64,000 bases of DNA from Flavivirga eckloniae. Lineage in GTDB: Bacteria > Bacteroidota > Bacteroidia > Flavobacteriales > Flavobacteriaceae. Both the position numbers and the translations under genes were made by a program. The notes below the pieces were generated by a model. That model saw only the letters and a program-made list of their open reading frames with translations, was not told the DNA's origin and did no database searches. Position 1 is the stretch's first letter; the number at the start of each line of letters is the position of its first letter. The DNA is taken from the NCBI RefSeq assembly GCF_002886045.1, contig NZ_CP025791.1, positions 3,983,001 to 4,047,000 on the forward strand. The letters are read 5' to 3'. This document shows, piece after piece, positions 49,384 to 58,900 of the stretch.

Positions 49384-50490
49384 ATGGAGGTTCTTTTTTT
49401 TATAGGAATTGTGATTTGCTTTTTTTTGGCACTGCTTATTTTTAGCAAAAGAAAACCAACCAAAAGCGATACGATATTTGGAGTTTGGCAAATAATCTTG
49501 GTTATTAATTTTTTGTTGTTGTATGCACGCCATTCAGAACTTATTCAAAAGTATCCGCATTTTATAGGGGTAGATACAGGCTTCACATTATTGCATATCC
49601 CCTTTATTTTCTTTTACACTTCTACACTTATTAATAGGTCTTTAAAAAAGAGTCGTTTTTTATTGCACCTGCTTCCATTTATAGGTATGAATATTATAAT
49701 GTTCGTTACTTTTTTTCTCCTTACAGGTAATGAAAAACTTCAATTGTATAATCAGCAGTTATCTGGTGAGAAATTATTTTCTTTAGCAGATATGATATTG
49801 TATTTGCAATGTTTAGTTTACTTGCCATTATCTTATAGTCTGGTAAAAAAACATTCAAAAAACATAAAGGCTAAATATTCGAATATTGATAAAAGGAATC
49901 TGCTATGGATGGAAATAATTCTTATAAGTGTTAGTGTTTTCTTTGGTTTAAGTTTCGTGTTCCACATTTATTATATACTCTCAGATTTCAACGATTTTGA
50001 GTTTCTTAGTAAGATTAGCATTTTGGGATTTTGTTTGTTACAGGTTGCTTTGGCTTTTTTTGGTATTAGATACTTACCTGTTTTCGTTGAGTCGGAAATG
50101 CCTAGTTACGGTAAGGTATCAAAATACAAAAAGACAGGACTGGATAGCAGTGTTGCAAAAAAGCATTTTGAAACCTTATTGGATTATATGAAAAATGAAA
50201 AACCTTATTTAGATGCCGACTTAACATTGGATAGTCTTGCATCGCAGGTTAATATTTCATCAAACCATTTGTCGCAAGTTATTAATCAATTTACACATAA
50301 AAATTTCTATACCTATGTAAATGAGTATAGAATTGAAGAGGTTGTAAGCTTGTTAAATGATCCTTCAAAAAGTAAATACAGTATCTTGGGGTTAGCTTAT
50401 GATGCTGGCTTTAAATCTAAATCGGTATTCAATGCCCTGTTTAAAAAAATAAAAGGAATGACGCCTTCGGAATTTCGAAAACTTAACTAA
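49384..50490 (+). CDS. Membrane-anchored AraC-family transcriptional regulator
   Basis: A 368-residue protein. The N-terminal 230 residues contain six to seven hydrophobic helices (starting MEVLFFIGIVICFFLALL). A charged linker and a C-terminal AraC helix-turn-helix pair follow (about 260-365): LTLDSLASQVNISSNHLSQVI, then YSILGLAYDAGFKSKSVFNALF, ending GMTPSEFRKL. This 7TM-AraC arrangement is common in flavobacteria and probably senses a membrane or periplasmic signal. The CPBP protease gene lies about 107 bp downstream and may be a target. Confidence 0.88.
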   Translation: MEVLFFIGIVICFFLALLIFSKRKPTKSDTIFGVWQIILVINFLLLYARHSELIQKYPHFIGVDTGFTLLHIPFIFFYTSTLINRSLKKSRFLLHLLPFIGMNIIMFVTFFLLTGNEKLQLYNQQLSGEKLFSLADMILYLQCLVYLPLSYSLVKKHSKNIKAKYSNIDKRNLLWMEIILISVSVFFGLSFVFHIYYILSDFNDFEFLSKISILGFCLLQVALAFFGIRYLPVFVESEMPSYGKVSKYKKTGLDSSVAKKHFETLLDYMKNEKPYLDADLTLDSLASQVNISSNHLSQVINQFTHKNFYTYVNEYRIEEVVSLLNDPSKSKYSILGLAYDAGFKSKSVFNALFKKIKGMTPSEFRKLN

Positions 50491-50597
50491 AATAACCACA
50501 AAAAATAGCGTATCTGACTGTGCGTATCCGCTAGGACGATTACTATAGTATTCAAGATTATGTTTGTATAACATTAATATAGTTAAAAACGAACATT

Positions 50598-51275
50598 ATG
50601 AATACTACAAAAATTTTCACTACAGAAATACAATTACTTTTTAGAAATAATAAACCTTTAATTATTGCGTCTATTTTCCTTTTAGGAGGGTTGATTGCGT
50701 TTGGACAAATAGGGTATATTGTTACAGCTGTTTTAATGTTGGTTATACATGGGTTTAGAAAAAGCACTTTGGATGAGCTAGGGCTATCTAAACCTAAATC
50801 GTGGTTAAAAACGATTGGTTTAGGGTTTGTGTTAACCATTGCATTGATGGCTATTGTACTGCTATTAATTAATCCTTTAATATTTGAGTTGTTTCCTCCA
50901 GAAACAAAAGATATTAGCCGATTTAGTGCAATAAAAGAAAATATAGGATTACTTATATTAAGTATTATTAGTGCTTGGGTATTGGCAGGGTTTGCAGAAG
51001 AGCTTATATGGAGGGGATATATAATGACACAAATAGCTGTTCTTTTGGGGGGTACTAGGTTATCTTGGGTTATAAGCCTATTAATAAGCTCTACAGCATT
51101 TGGATTACTTCATTTTTATCAAGGACCAGTTGGTATAGTACAAACAGGTGTTGTGGGACTGCTTTTAGGAATTATCTTTATTCTTAATGGTAAAAGAAGC
51201 TTATGGCTAAATTGTATTGTGCATGGTTTAATTAATACTATTAGCATGGTGTCTATTTATATGGGAGCGGTATAA
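50598..51275 (+). CDS. CPBP-family intramembrane metalloprotease
   Basis: A 225-residue polytopic membrane protein with CPBP (Abi/CAAX-like) motifs: FAEELIWRGYI (EExxxR, motif 1), AFGLLHFYQGPVG (motif 2, with His) and LWLNCIVHGLINTI (motif 3, with His). Members cleave membrane substrates or act in prenyl-protein-like processing; some protect against self-made peptides. Substrate unknown. It follows the AraC-type gene. Confidence 0.88.
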   Translation: MNTTKIFTTEIQLLFRNNKPLIIASIFLLGGLIAFGQIGYIVTAVLMLVIHGFRKSTLDELGLSKPKSWLKTIGLGFVLTIALMAIVLLLINPLIFELFPPETKDISRFSAIKENIGLLILSIISAWVLAGFAEELIWRGYIMTQIAVLLGGTRLSWVISLLISSTAFGLLHFYQGPVGIVQTGVVGLLLGIIFILNGKRSLWLNCIVHGLINTISMVSIYMGAV

Positions 51276-51284
51276 GTTTTTGAA

Positions 51285-51472
51285 AATAATGAGGCCGGTT
51301 AAAAAGTGCCACTGCGAATAGAAAGAAAGTTTATTAAAAACATTTGTTTATTAGGATGTTGAGATTTTCGATTCTAATAAAAATGACAATTCGTAAACTT
51401 TTTAACCAGCCTCATTTTGACTATTTTCCCCCAATACAACTAAATAGTCAATTTTGATTGCTCACAATCAAA
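51285..51472. repeat. Cluster of three inverted repeats
   Basis: AATGAGGCCGGTTAAAAAGT near 51286-51307 pairs with ACTTTTTAACCAGCCTCATT near 51396-51416, with one mismatch around a loop of about 90 bases. Next come TGACTATTT/AAATAGTCA (51418-51426/51442-51450) and TTTGATTG-CTCA-CAATCAAA (51453-51472). At least one probably ends transcription between the CPBP gene and the convergent small gene. The GAGGC...GCCTC arms echo the arsM terminator at 22551. Confidence 0.55.
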
Positions 51473-51486
51473 CGAATGTTTTGAAT

Positions 51487-51705
51487 TTACCAAAACTCGA
51501 TAAAAACACCGTTGGATGTGTTTTTAAGAGTAACACTAACCGGCACTTCTTCACAAAGTTTTGCTAATTGAATAATTTGATGTTTAACCAAGGGTTCTTT
51601 TACGATCGTTATTAAACCGTCGAAAGTTCCTTTTTGAGTTTCGGTTTTAAAGATGTCTTTAAAACCTTCCTCTATTTTTTTATGATACTTTTTGTTTACA
51701 GCCAT
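51487..51705 (-). CDS. Small hypothetical protein (72 aa)
   Basis: MAVNKKYHKKIEEGFKDIF begins a basic, helical N-terminus; the rest alternates Ile/Val-rich strands (GLITIVKEP, VPVSVTLKN). Likely soluble and cytoplasmic. No family recognised. Codon use is ordinary for the window, and no overlapping frame looks better. It is followed upstream on the same strand by another small gene (51822-52097), with which it may be co-transcribed. Confidence 0.5.
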   Translation of the reverse strand: MAVNKKYHKKIEEGFKDIFKTETQKGTFDGLITIVKEPLVKHQIIQLAKLCEEVPVSVTLKNTSNGVFIEFW

Positions 51706-51821
51706 TGTAATAGATATGGTTTTTGGAGTTTATTCTTGTTATTTTAAGGAGTTTTAAATGAAGGTTTGTGTATTACAAGCTATGACGAGATTGTATACCA
51801 AGGCAGTTGGCTATTTGACAA

Positions 51822-52097
51822 CTATTTTTTAAGATTCCTTTTTAAGCGATCTGATAGTGTTTTGTATTCTTTGGCTATTTCGATAATGGCATTAAAGACT
51901 AATATATTTTTGCTAATACCAGCTTTAGTATTCCTAACTGTTTGTGAATCAATCTTAAGACCGCTTTTCTTTAGCTTGTTTATAACCTTCTGGGTATATT
52001 CTTTTGGGAGGTGATTTGCTAGTAAATCTTTGAGAGCCTCTTGTTCTTTGGAATTGCTTATGTCATATAATGCATATAATTTGTTTAAATTTGTCAT
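51822..52097 (-). CDS. Small hypothetical protein (91 aa)
   Basis: A basic, helical protein starting MTNLNKLYALYDISNSKEQE and ending in a Lys/Arg-rich tail. A segment YTQKVINKLKKSGLKIDSQTV could be DNA-binding. It is divergent from the XRE-type regulator, which suggests a joint function, perhaps as in a two-gene regulatory or toxin-antitoxin-like unit, but no toxin motif is seen. A plus-strand frame across the same bases (51766-52014) is rejected as a shadow. Confidence 0.5.
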   Translation of the reverse strand: MTNLNKLYALYDISNSKEQEALKDLLANHLPKEYTQKVINKLKKSGLKIDSQTVRNTKAGISKNILVFNAIIEIAKEYKTLSDRLKRNLKK

Positions 52098-52208
52098 AGC
52101 TTGTGTATATTTGTTATGATTTGAATGAATTTACATACAAAAATATACAAATAGTTAAATAAATAAAAAATATTTTACTCATTGGTATAATTTATAATTA
52201 TTCTAAAT
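52098..52208. promoter_or_regulatory. AT-rich divergent promoter region with inverted TATAC/GTATA repeats
   Basis: GTATATTTG (near 52105) and CAAAAATATAC (near 52137-52147) are inverted relative to one another. A further copy CAAATA follows. This is a reasonable operator arrangement for the XRE-type regulator encoded immediately to the right, controlling both directions. Confidence 0.35.
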
Positions 52209-52532
52209 ATGGAGTTTAAGGAAAAACTACAGCAATTAATAAAAACGAAGTATAGTAAAAATAAAGATTTATCTGATAAGTTTGGCATGAATTATACTCA
52301 GTTATCTCAATATGTTAATGGTAAGAAAATATCAATAGATTTCCTGTATAATATAATTGAGGAATTTCCTGATGCCGATTTAAATTGGTTGTTAAGAGAT
52401 GACGATTTAAGTAACGGACTGGTACATGAAGGTGAGACTCCCTACAAAATACCGTTAACCAAAGAGCAGATTGTGGACAAAATGGAGAAGTTGGTTGCCG
52501 ATTTGAAAAATCAAATGAACAATAAAGACTAG
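52209..52532 (+). CDS. XRE-type helix-turn-helix regulator
   Basis: A 107-residue protein. Residues about 5-60 form a Cro/C1-like helix-turn-helix (LQQLIKTKYSKNKDLSDKFG, then NYTQLSQYVNGKKISIDFLYNII). DADLNWLLRDD follows, a segment typical of this family, with a C-terminal helix for dimerisation. It is divergent from the small 91-aa gene. The natural operator may be the AT-rich inverted repeats between them. Confidence 0.75.
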   Translation: MEFKEKLQQLIKTKYSKNKDLSDKFGMNYTQLSQYVNGKKISIDFLYNIIEEFPDADLNWLLRDDDLSNGLVHEGETPYKIPLTKEQIVDKMEKLVADLKNQMNNKD

Positions 52533-52558
52533 TATACTTAATACTTGTATTCTCCCTG

Positions 52559-53848
52559 TTATTGAATTAACTCTAAAACTCGCTCTAGAGCCATGCCTCT
52601 GGAGCCTTTAATGAGTATTGATGTGTTTTCTATTCTAGAACCATTAAACCAATCTTTAAAATCATCAAAAGATTTAAACTGTTCGGTTGTATTTGACTTT
52701 GCTTCTGCTTTAAAAAAGTTTTCGCCTATAAATATTACTTGATCTATATTTAAAGATGTAGCCAGGCCTGTAATGTTTTGATGCTCTTTGCTGGCATCGG
52801 TTCCCAGTTCGAACATATCTCCAAGAAAGGCTATTTTGTTAGTATTTGTTTGTTGTTTTTCAAAATTTAATAAAGCAGCACGCATACTTGTGGGGTTGGC
52901 ATTATAAGCATCTAAAATAATAGTGTTAGTGCCTTTTTGTATAATTTGCGAACGGTTATTAGTTGGAGTGTAGGTTTCTATAGCGGTTTTTATAACCTTA
53001 TCATCAACTTTAAAATAGTTGCCAATGGCAATGGCAGCAGCTATGTTGTTAAAATTATAATCGCCAATAAGCTGGCTCTTTATTTCTAAATTGTTGTACT
53101 TGGATTTTACAAAAGGCAGTGCTTCAATAAACCCAATATTCACATCGCAATCAAGATGGCCATTACAAAATACAACCCGATTGGCATGTTTCGTTTTTTC
53201 CATTTGTATGGCATCGTTTCCGTTTACAAAAACAACTTTGTTGTTTTTAATAAGAAAGTCGAACATTTCACTTTTCCCTTTAATTACACCTTCAACGCCG
53301 CCAAACCCTTCTAAATGGGCTTTGCCAAAGTTGGTAATATAACCATAGTCTGGTTTAGCTATATTGCACAGAAATTCAATTTCTTTTTGGTGGTTGGCAC
53401 CCATCTCTACAATCCCAATTTCTGTGTTTTTAGACATAGAGAGCAATGTCAAGGGTACTCCAATGTGGTTATTTAAATTACCAATAGTAGCCGTGGTTTT
53501 ATATTTTTGAGATAGTGTGGCGTTAATTAACTCTTTGGTTGTTGTTTTACCATTGCTACCTGTAAGTGCTACAATGGGTATATTTAAATAGGCCCTATGG
53601 TAGGAAGCTAATTCTTGCAAGGTTGCAAGAACATGTTTTACTAAAATAGTATTAGGGGAGGTGTTAAATTCGTTTTCATCTACAACGGCATATTTAGCAC
53701 CGCTTTTTAAAGCTTGATCGGCATATGCGTTTCCATTAAAATTGTCGCCTTTAAGGGCAAAAAAAATGTCGTTTTTTTCAATTTTTCTTGTGTCGGTGCT
53801 TACCGAATTGCATTGCAAGAAAAGCTCATGTAACTGTTCTATTTTCAA
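52559..53848 (-). CDS. murF: UDP-N-acetylmuramoyl-tripeptide--D-alanyl-D-alanine ligase
   Basis: A 429-residue Mur ligase that completes the peptidoglycan pentapeptide precursor. Motifs are VSTDTRKI at the N-terminus, ALTGSNGKTTTKELI (ATP loop, about residues 93-107), EMGANHQKEIEFL, NFGKAHLEGFGG, then ILDAYNANPTSMRAAL. It begins 92 bp after the gldJ stop, past a terminator, so it is transcribed separately from gldJ or by read-through. Confidence 0.94.
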   Translation of the reverse strand: MKIEQLHELFLQCNSVSTDTRKIEKNDIFFALKGDNFNGNAYADQALKSGAKYAVVDENEFNTSPNTILVKHVLATLQELASYHRAYLNIPIVALTGSNGKTTTKELINATLSQKYKTTATIGNLNNHIGVPLTLLSMSKNTEIGIVEMGANHQKEIEFLCNIAKPDYGYITNFGKAHLEGFGGVEGVIKGKSEMFDFLIKNNKVVFVNGNDAIQMEKTKHANRVVFCNGHLDCDVNIGFIEALPFVKSKYNNLEIKSQLIGDYNFNNIAAAIAIGNYFKVDDKVIKTAIETYTPTNNRSQIIQKGTNTIILDAYNANPTSMRAALLNFEKQQTNTNKIAFLGDMFELGTDASKEHQNITGLATSLNIDQVIFIGENFFKAEAKSNTTEQFKSFDDFKDWFNGSRIENTSILIKGSRGMALERVLELIQ

Positions 53849-53887
53849 CGGTTAGAATTCTTTTTAAGTTAGAAAAATAAATGTATA

Positions 53888-53920
53888 AAAAAAGTCCTAA
53901 CATTTGCTAGGACTTTTAAT
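53888..53920 (-). terminator. Terminator between gldJ and murF
   Basis: AAAAGTCCTA (53890-53899) pairs with TAGGACTTTT (53908-53917). On the minus strand the stem ends in TTTTTTTATA, placing it after gldJ. Confidence 0.8.
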
Positions 53921-53940
53921 AATATTATAATTAATCGAAA

Positions 53941-55641
53941 TTAATTCTTGGTTTTTGTTTTGCTTTTAGATTTCGCACCTACACGAGACATTGCACATCT
54001 AAATCCGATGTAATCGGTTGCCATATCTTGTGGGAAGTAACGTCTTTGTGCTGGGTCTAACCAGTATTCTCTGTCTTTCCAAGATCCACCTTTGTAAACT
54101 CTAACGTGATCGTTAATTAAAGATGTTCTGGTGTTACGTTTATCGTACTCTCTAATTATGTTTCCTAAAGAATCTCTAGTAATACGGTGCTGTGGCGAAT
54201 TGTACATTTTTCTGGTATCATTTTTCTTTTTGCCTTCAGCGGTTAAACCTTCGTCGTCGTCAAAATTATCATAATAACGAGAAGAACGTGTATCACCATC
54301 TCTAAAGTTTATCTCATCACTTCTATCAAAGTTAGTACGTAAATATGTTTCGTTTTCATCAATAGGTACTTGAGCTATTTCACCAGGTAAGTTTCTGGCT
54401 ATTACTTTTCCAGTTGGTAACGTGTCATAAATAATGTCTTCAGAAGTAATAATCTTTACAGTTCCATCATCATTTAAAGCGTTTTTGGTATAAACATTAC
54501 CACGGTAGTAGTTAAAGTCGTTAAACTCATCGTCAATAATAGGTCTGTAAACATCAGCAACCCATTCGGCAACGTTACCTGCCATATCGTATAAACCAAA
54601 GTCGTTAGGTTCGTAAGATTTAACAGCATTGGTAATATCTGCACCATCGTCAGACCAACCCGCAATTCCACCGTAATCACCTTTTCCTTGCTTAAAGTTA
54701 GCTAATTGGTCACCACGTATTTTACGTTTGTCAGAACGTGTATATTGTCCATCCCATGGATATTTTTTACGTCCACGGTATAAGTTATAATCTCTAATTT
54801 CACTTAATCCTAAAGCGGCATATTCCCACTCAGTTTCAGTTGGTAGTCTATATTTTGGTGAAATAATTCCTGTTTCACGAGTAGCGTAAATTCCAGATTC
54901 GTTACCATCTGCATCGGTTTGTACATTTCTTCTTCTTCCTGCATCAGGGTTTATAACCTCTTCATTACCTCCATATGTTAAAGAAGGTGCATTAATATAA
55001 GTGTCTGTACTAAATGTAGATTCAGCATTAACATCCAAAATTTTAGCATCACGCTTTAAATAACCTGCTCTTTCCAGGTTATATTCGTTAACACGATCTG
55101 ATCTCCAATTTGAAAATTCAACAGCTTGAATCCAACTTACACCAACAACAGGATATTCTCCATAACCTGGGTGACGCAAATAATTGTCAGTCATAACCTC
55201 ATTAAAACCTAATCGGTTTCTCCAAACTAAAGTATCTGGTAAGGCTCCATGGTAGATTGCTCTAAAATTTTCTTCAGCAGGTGGGTAAACCCTTTTAATC
55301 CAATCTAAATACTCCATGTACATAGCATTGGTTACCTCTGTTTCGTCCATGTAAAAAGACTGTACGTGTTGCTGACTAGGGCTATTGTTCCAGTCGTGCA
55401 TCACATCATCTTGAACACGTCCTTTTGTGAAAGTTCCTCCTTCAATAAAAACTAATCCAGGAGATGTTTCTTGTTCTCTGAAATCTGTATTGTACTGAAA
55501 ACCTCCTTCTCTGGAGTTAATCTGCCAACCTGTAGCTCTAGAACTGTTTTTTGAACTTGAAGATTTTTTACAACCAGTTGAAGCCATAGTTAATGCTAAA
55601 ACCAATAAAACCTTAAATGCTACTACTTTTTTCATATCCAT
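53941..55641 (-). CDS. gldJ: Gliding motility lipoprotein GldJ
   Basis: A 566-residue lipoprotein (signal and lipobox ALTMASTGCKK; starts MDMKKVVAF, with an alternative ATG two codons later). The body is a formylglycine-generating-enzyme (SUMF1) fold: GLVFIEGGTFTKGRV, YMDETEVTNAMYMEYL, YPVVGVSWIQAVEFSNWRSD, RLPTETEWEYAALG, VYKGGSWKDREYWLD and IGFRCAMS. GldJ forms part of the gliding/type IX secretion apparatus at the outer membrane of Bacteroidota. It is divergent from porU, the usual flavobacterial order. Confidence 0.93.
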   Translation of the reverse strand: MDMKKVVAFKVLLVLALTMASTGCKKSSSSKNSSRATGWQINSREGGFQYNTDFREQETSPGLVFIEGGTFTKGRVQDDVMHDWNNSPSQQHVQSFYMDETEVTNAMYMEYLDWIKRVYPPAEENFRAIYHGALPDTLVWRNRLGFNEVMTDNYLRHPGYGEYPVVGVSWIQAVEFSNWRSDRVNEYNLERAGYLKRDAKILDVNAESTFSTDTYINAPSLTYGGNEEVINPDAGRRRNVQTDADGNESGIYATRETGIISPKYRLPTETEWEYAALGLSEIRDYNLYRGRKKYPWDGQYTRSDKRKIRGDQLANFKQGKGDYGGIAGWSDDGADITNAVKSYEPNDFGLYDMAGNVAEWVADVYRPIIDDEFNDFNYYRGNVYTKNALNDDGTVKIITSEDIIYDTLPTGKVIARNLPGEIAQVPIDENETYLRTNFDRSDEINFRDGDTRSSRYYDNFDDDEGLTAEGKKKNDTRKMYNSPQHRITRDSLGNIIREYDKRNTRTSLINDHVRVYKGGSWKDREYWLDPAQRRYFPQDMATDYIGFRCAMSRVGAKSKSKTKTKN

Positions 55642-55834
55642 ACTTTTAAGTAAGCTAATATTATTTTTGGTGCTGCAATATAAGAATTAAACCTAATAAC
55701 GCAAGCCATTTTCTACATTTTAACCAAAAAAAAGTGTATTTCACCCTATTTTTTTGACGTTACAACGATGATTTTGGCTTTTTTGACCATTGTTTTGTGT
55801 TAGTATTAACGCATGATTAACTAATTTATTATTG

Positions 55835-55860
55835 TATTTTTGATGTAGTTTTTAAATTTG
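55835..55860 (+). promoter_or_regulatory. Two candidate -7 boxes upstream of porU
   Basis: TATTTTTG (55835-55842) and TAAATTTG (55853-55860) both match TAnnTTTG exactly, 49-74 bp before the porU ATG. I cannot tell which is used. Confidence 0.4.
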
Positions 55861-55908
55861 TTGTTTTTTTACAATAATATCAGGACTTTAACTGCGTTGT
55901 TTTAATTG

Positions 55909-58900
55909 ATGAAAGAGAAAATTTTATTTTTATTTTTTACTGCGTGCACATTAGTTGCGTTTGGGCAGCAAAAAAAATACACGATTCTTTGGGATGGTTC
56001 TAAATCAATCTCTGTTGGAAGTTATACCATTGAAGTACCTTCGTTTAATAGTGAAAACTTTGTTTATGGCCCTATACAGGGACTGCTATTTGTAGATCAA
56101 TGGGAAACCAATCAATTAATAAATGAATCTTCCATAACGATTAGTCATGTTACTTATGCTCCCATATCTAAAACCAACTTAAAGGATTTAGATATAAATA
56201 AGATTCATGGAGAATTAAAATATAGTTTAAAAAATTCCATAGCTAGAGACAAGCAATATGCATCCTTAAGCCTTTCACCAATAATTAAGGATTCTGGAGA
56301 TAGTTATAAAAAGGTGGTTTCATTTCAGATTAACTATAAACATGGTGCAAGTGCTCGTAGAGTGTCTTCATTGAATAAAGGTTTTAAAACATCTAAGGCT
56401 ATTAGTAATTCTGTATTGGGCACAGGAGATTGGTATCGGTTTTATGTAGATGAGACAGGTGTTTTTAGATTGTCGAAAAACTTTTTGCAAAGTTTAGGAG
56501 TAGATGTAAATAATGTAGATCCTAGAAATATTAAGTTATATGGACATGGCGGGAGTATGATTCCCTATTCTAATGCCGTAGCTTATCCTTTTGATGTTCC
56601 GGAGAATGCCATAAAATTTGTTGGAGAAGAAGATGGTGTTTTCGATAATGGAGATTATATATTGTTTTATGCCCAAGGACCAAAAGGATTTAACGCAGAG
56701 AGTAATACCAATATTAACTGTTATACCGATAAGACCTATTATTATATTAATGTAAGTGGAGGGGCGGGCAAACGTATTCAACAATTCGCTCAGCCACAGG
56801 GAGCCGTTAATATGGTTATTGATACATTTGAAGACTATCAATTTTATGAAATAGATAAGTTTAATATTGCTTCTTTAGGAAGACGTTGGTTAGGAGACGG
56901 GTTTAGCGTGGATAGTCACCAAACTTTTAAGTTTGACTTTCCAGGTCTTATTACAACAGAACCCATAAGACTTAAGGTTTTTGTAGTAGCGGCTGGAGCA
57001 ACCCAAAGTACTATGGAGATTACGGTAAACGGAAGCCCAGTTAGAACATTAAGTCTGTCTGGGGTGTCAAAAACTACTTTGGCAATAGCAGGGGAACATA
57101 TTGGTAACGTTAATGTAAGCAGTTCAGAAGTAGAGGTAGGACTTACTTTCGATCATCGCGGAAACCCAAGTACGTTAGGACATCTGGATTATATATCGAT
57201 AGAAGCCATACGCGCATTAAATTTTAATGATAAACAGTTTCAGTTTAAAAACAGTGCCGTTGCATCGGCTTCGGGAATAGGGCAATATAATATTACTAAT
57301 GCAACAGAAATTTCAGAAGTTTGGGATGTAACCGATATGTATAATGTGTCTAACTTCGTGAATACAGATGGAACTTCAACTCTTAGTTTTACATCGACAT
57401 TGGGGAGTTTAAGAACCTATGTAGCACTTACACCAACAGATTACCTACAGCCAAAATCAGATTCTAGAACCTCGATTAATAATCAGGATATAAAAGGAAC
57501 TATTTTTCAAAATAGTCAAGGAGCGTTTCAAGATGTAGATTATATTATTGTATCACGCAATGATATGATTAGTGAAGCAGAACGTTTAGCACAAATAAAT
57601 AGGACGCAATATAATTTGAATGTAAAAGTCTTGGGGCTGGAAGAAATTTACAATGAATTTAGCTCGGGTAATCAAGATATAGGCGCTATTAGAAATTTGA
57701 TTAAATACGTTTACGATAATGCAAGCGCACCAGAGAATAGAATAAAATATGTGTGTTTATTTGGTGATGGCTCTTATGATTATAAAGACAGAATACGTAA
57801 TAATACTAATATTGTGCCTTCGTGGCATTCGTATAATAGTTTAGACTTAACGGGGTCTTTTATTTCAGATGACTTTTATGGTATGATGGATACCAACGAA
57901 GGTACTATGGGAACTAGCGATAGGTTGGATATTGCTGTTGGTAGAATGTTGGTGGATACTCCACAACGCGCTAAAGAAATGGTCGATAAAATGGAATCCT
58001 ATTATGTAAAGGAAGCTTTTGGAAGCTGGCGTAATAATTTTGTTGTTATATCTGATGATCCGGACGAAAAAATACCAACAGATTTACAAGAAACTACAGA
58101 TCTAATTGGAAACAGAGTAACCCAAGAAAAGCCATTTATTAATACGATAAAGATACACTCTGATGCGTTCAAGCAAGAAACCTCTGCTGGAGGGGATAGG
58201 TACCCTGAGGTTACTACCGAAATAGCCAATTCTGTTGATAATGGTGCTTTGGTGGTAAATTATTTTGGTCATGGTGGAGAAGATGGTTTGGCAGGAGAGC
58301 GTATATTAACAAAACCAGATATTAATAACTTTCGAAATTTTTGCAAACTTAATTGTTTTGTAACGGTAACTTGTGAATTTACCAAGTTTGATAACCCATT
58401 TAGGGATACTGCTGGCGAATTCACATTTTGGAATAAGCAAGCCGGAGCCGTTGGATTGGTTACAACTACGAGGCAAGTATTTGTGAATTTTGGAATTAAT
58501 TTTAATAGAGAGTTTGGTCAATACCTGTTTTCTTATAGCGATAACGATACTTACGCAGACCATGAATATCCTTCTGTAGCCGAAGCATTAAGGCTGGCAA
58601 AAAACGACCCTGTCGTTGCAGGGAATATACAAAAGCGTTTAATATTCTATATAGGAGACCCTGCTATGAAATTAGCATTCCCTAAACCTAATATTCGATT
58701 AACAGAAATTAACGATGTACCAATTGCCCAAGCTACAGATACATTAAAAGCACTAAGTCATGTAAAATTGGCTGGGGAGGTGGTAGATGTTTCCGGGAAT
58801 TTAATCCCAAATTATAATGGTGTATTGTCAACAACTATATATGATAAGGCCATAAGCAAACAAACCTTGGCTAATGATGGTATTACAGATAATGGGCAAA

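Noticed and set aside
51766-52014. Plus-strand hydrophobic frame of 82 codons
   Set aside because: It is antisense to the 51822-52097 gene, which has the better composition and a divergent partner; hydrophobicity arises from its Lys/Glu-rich antisense strand.
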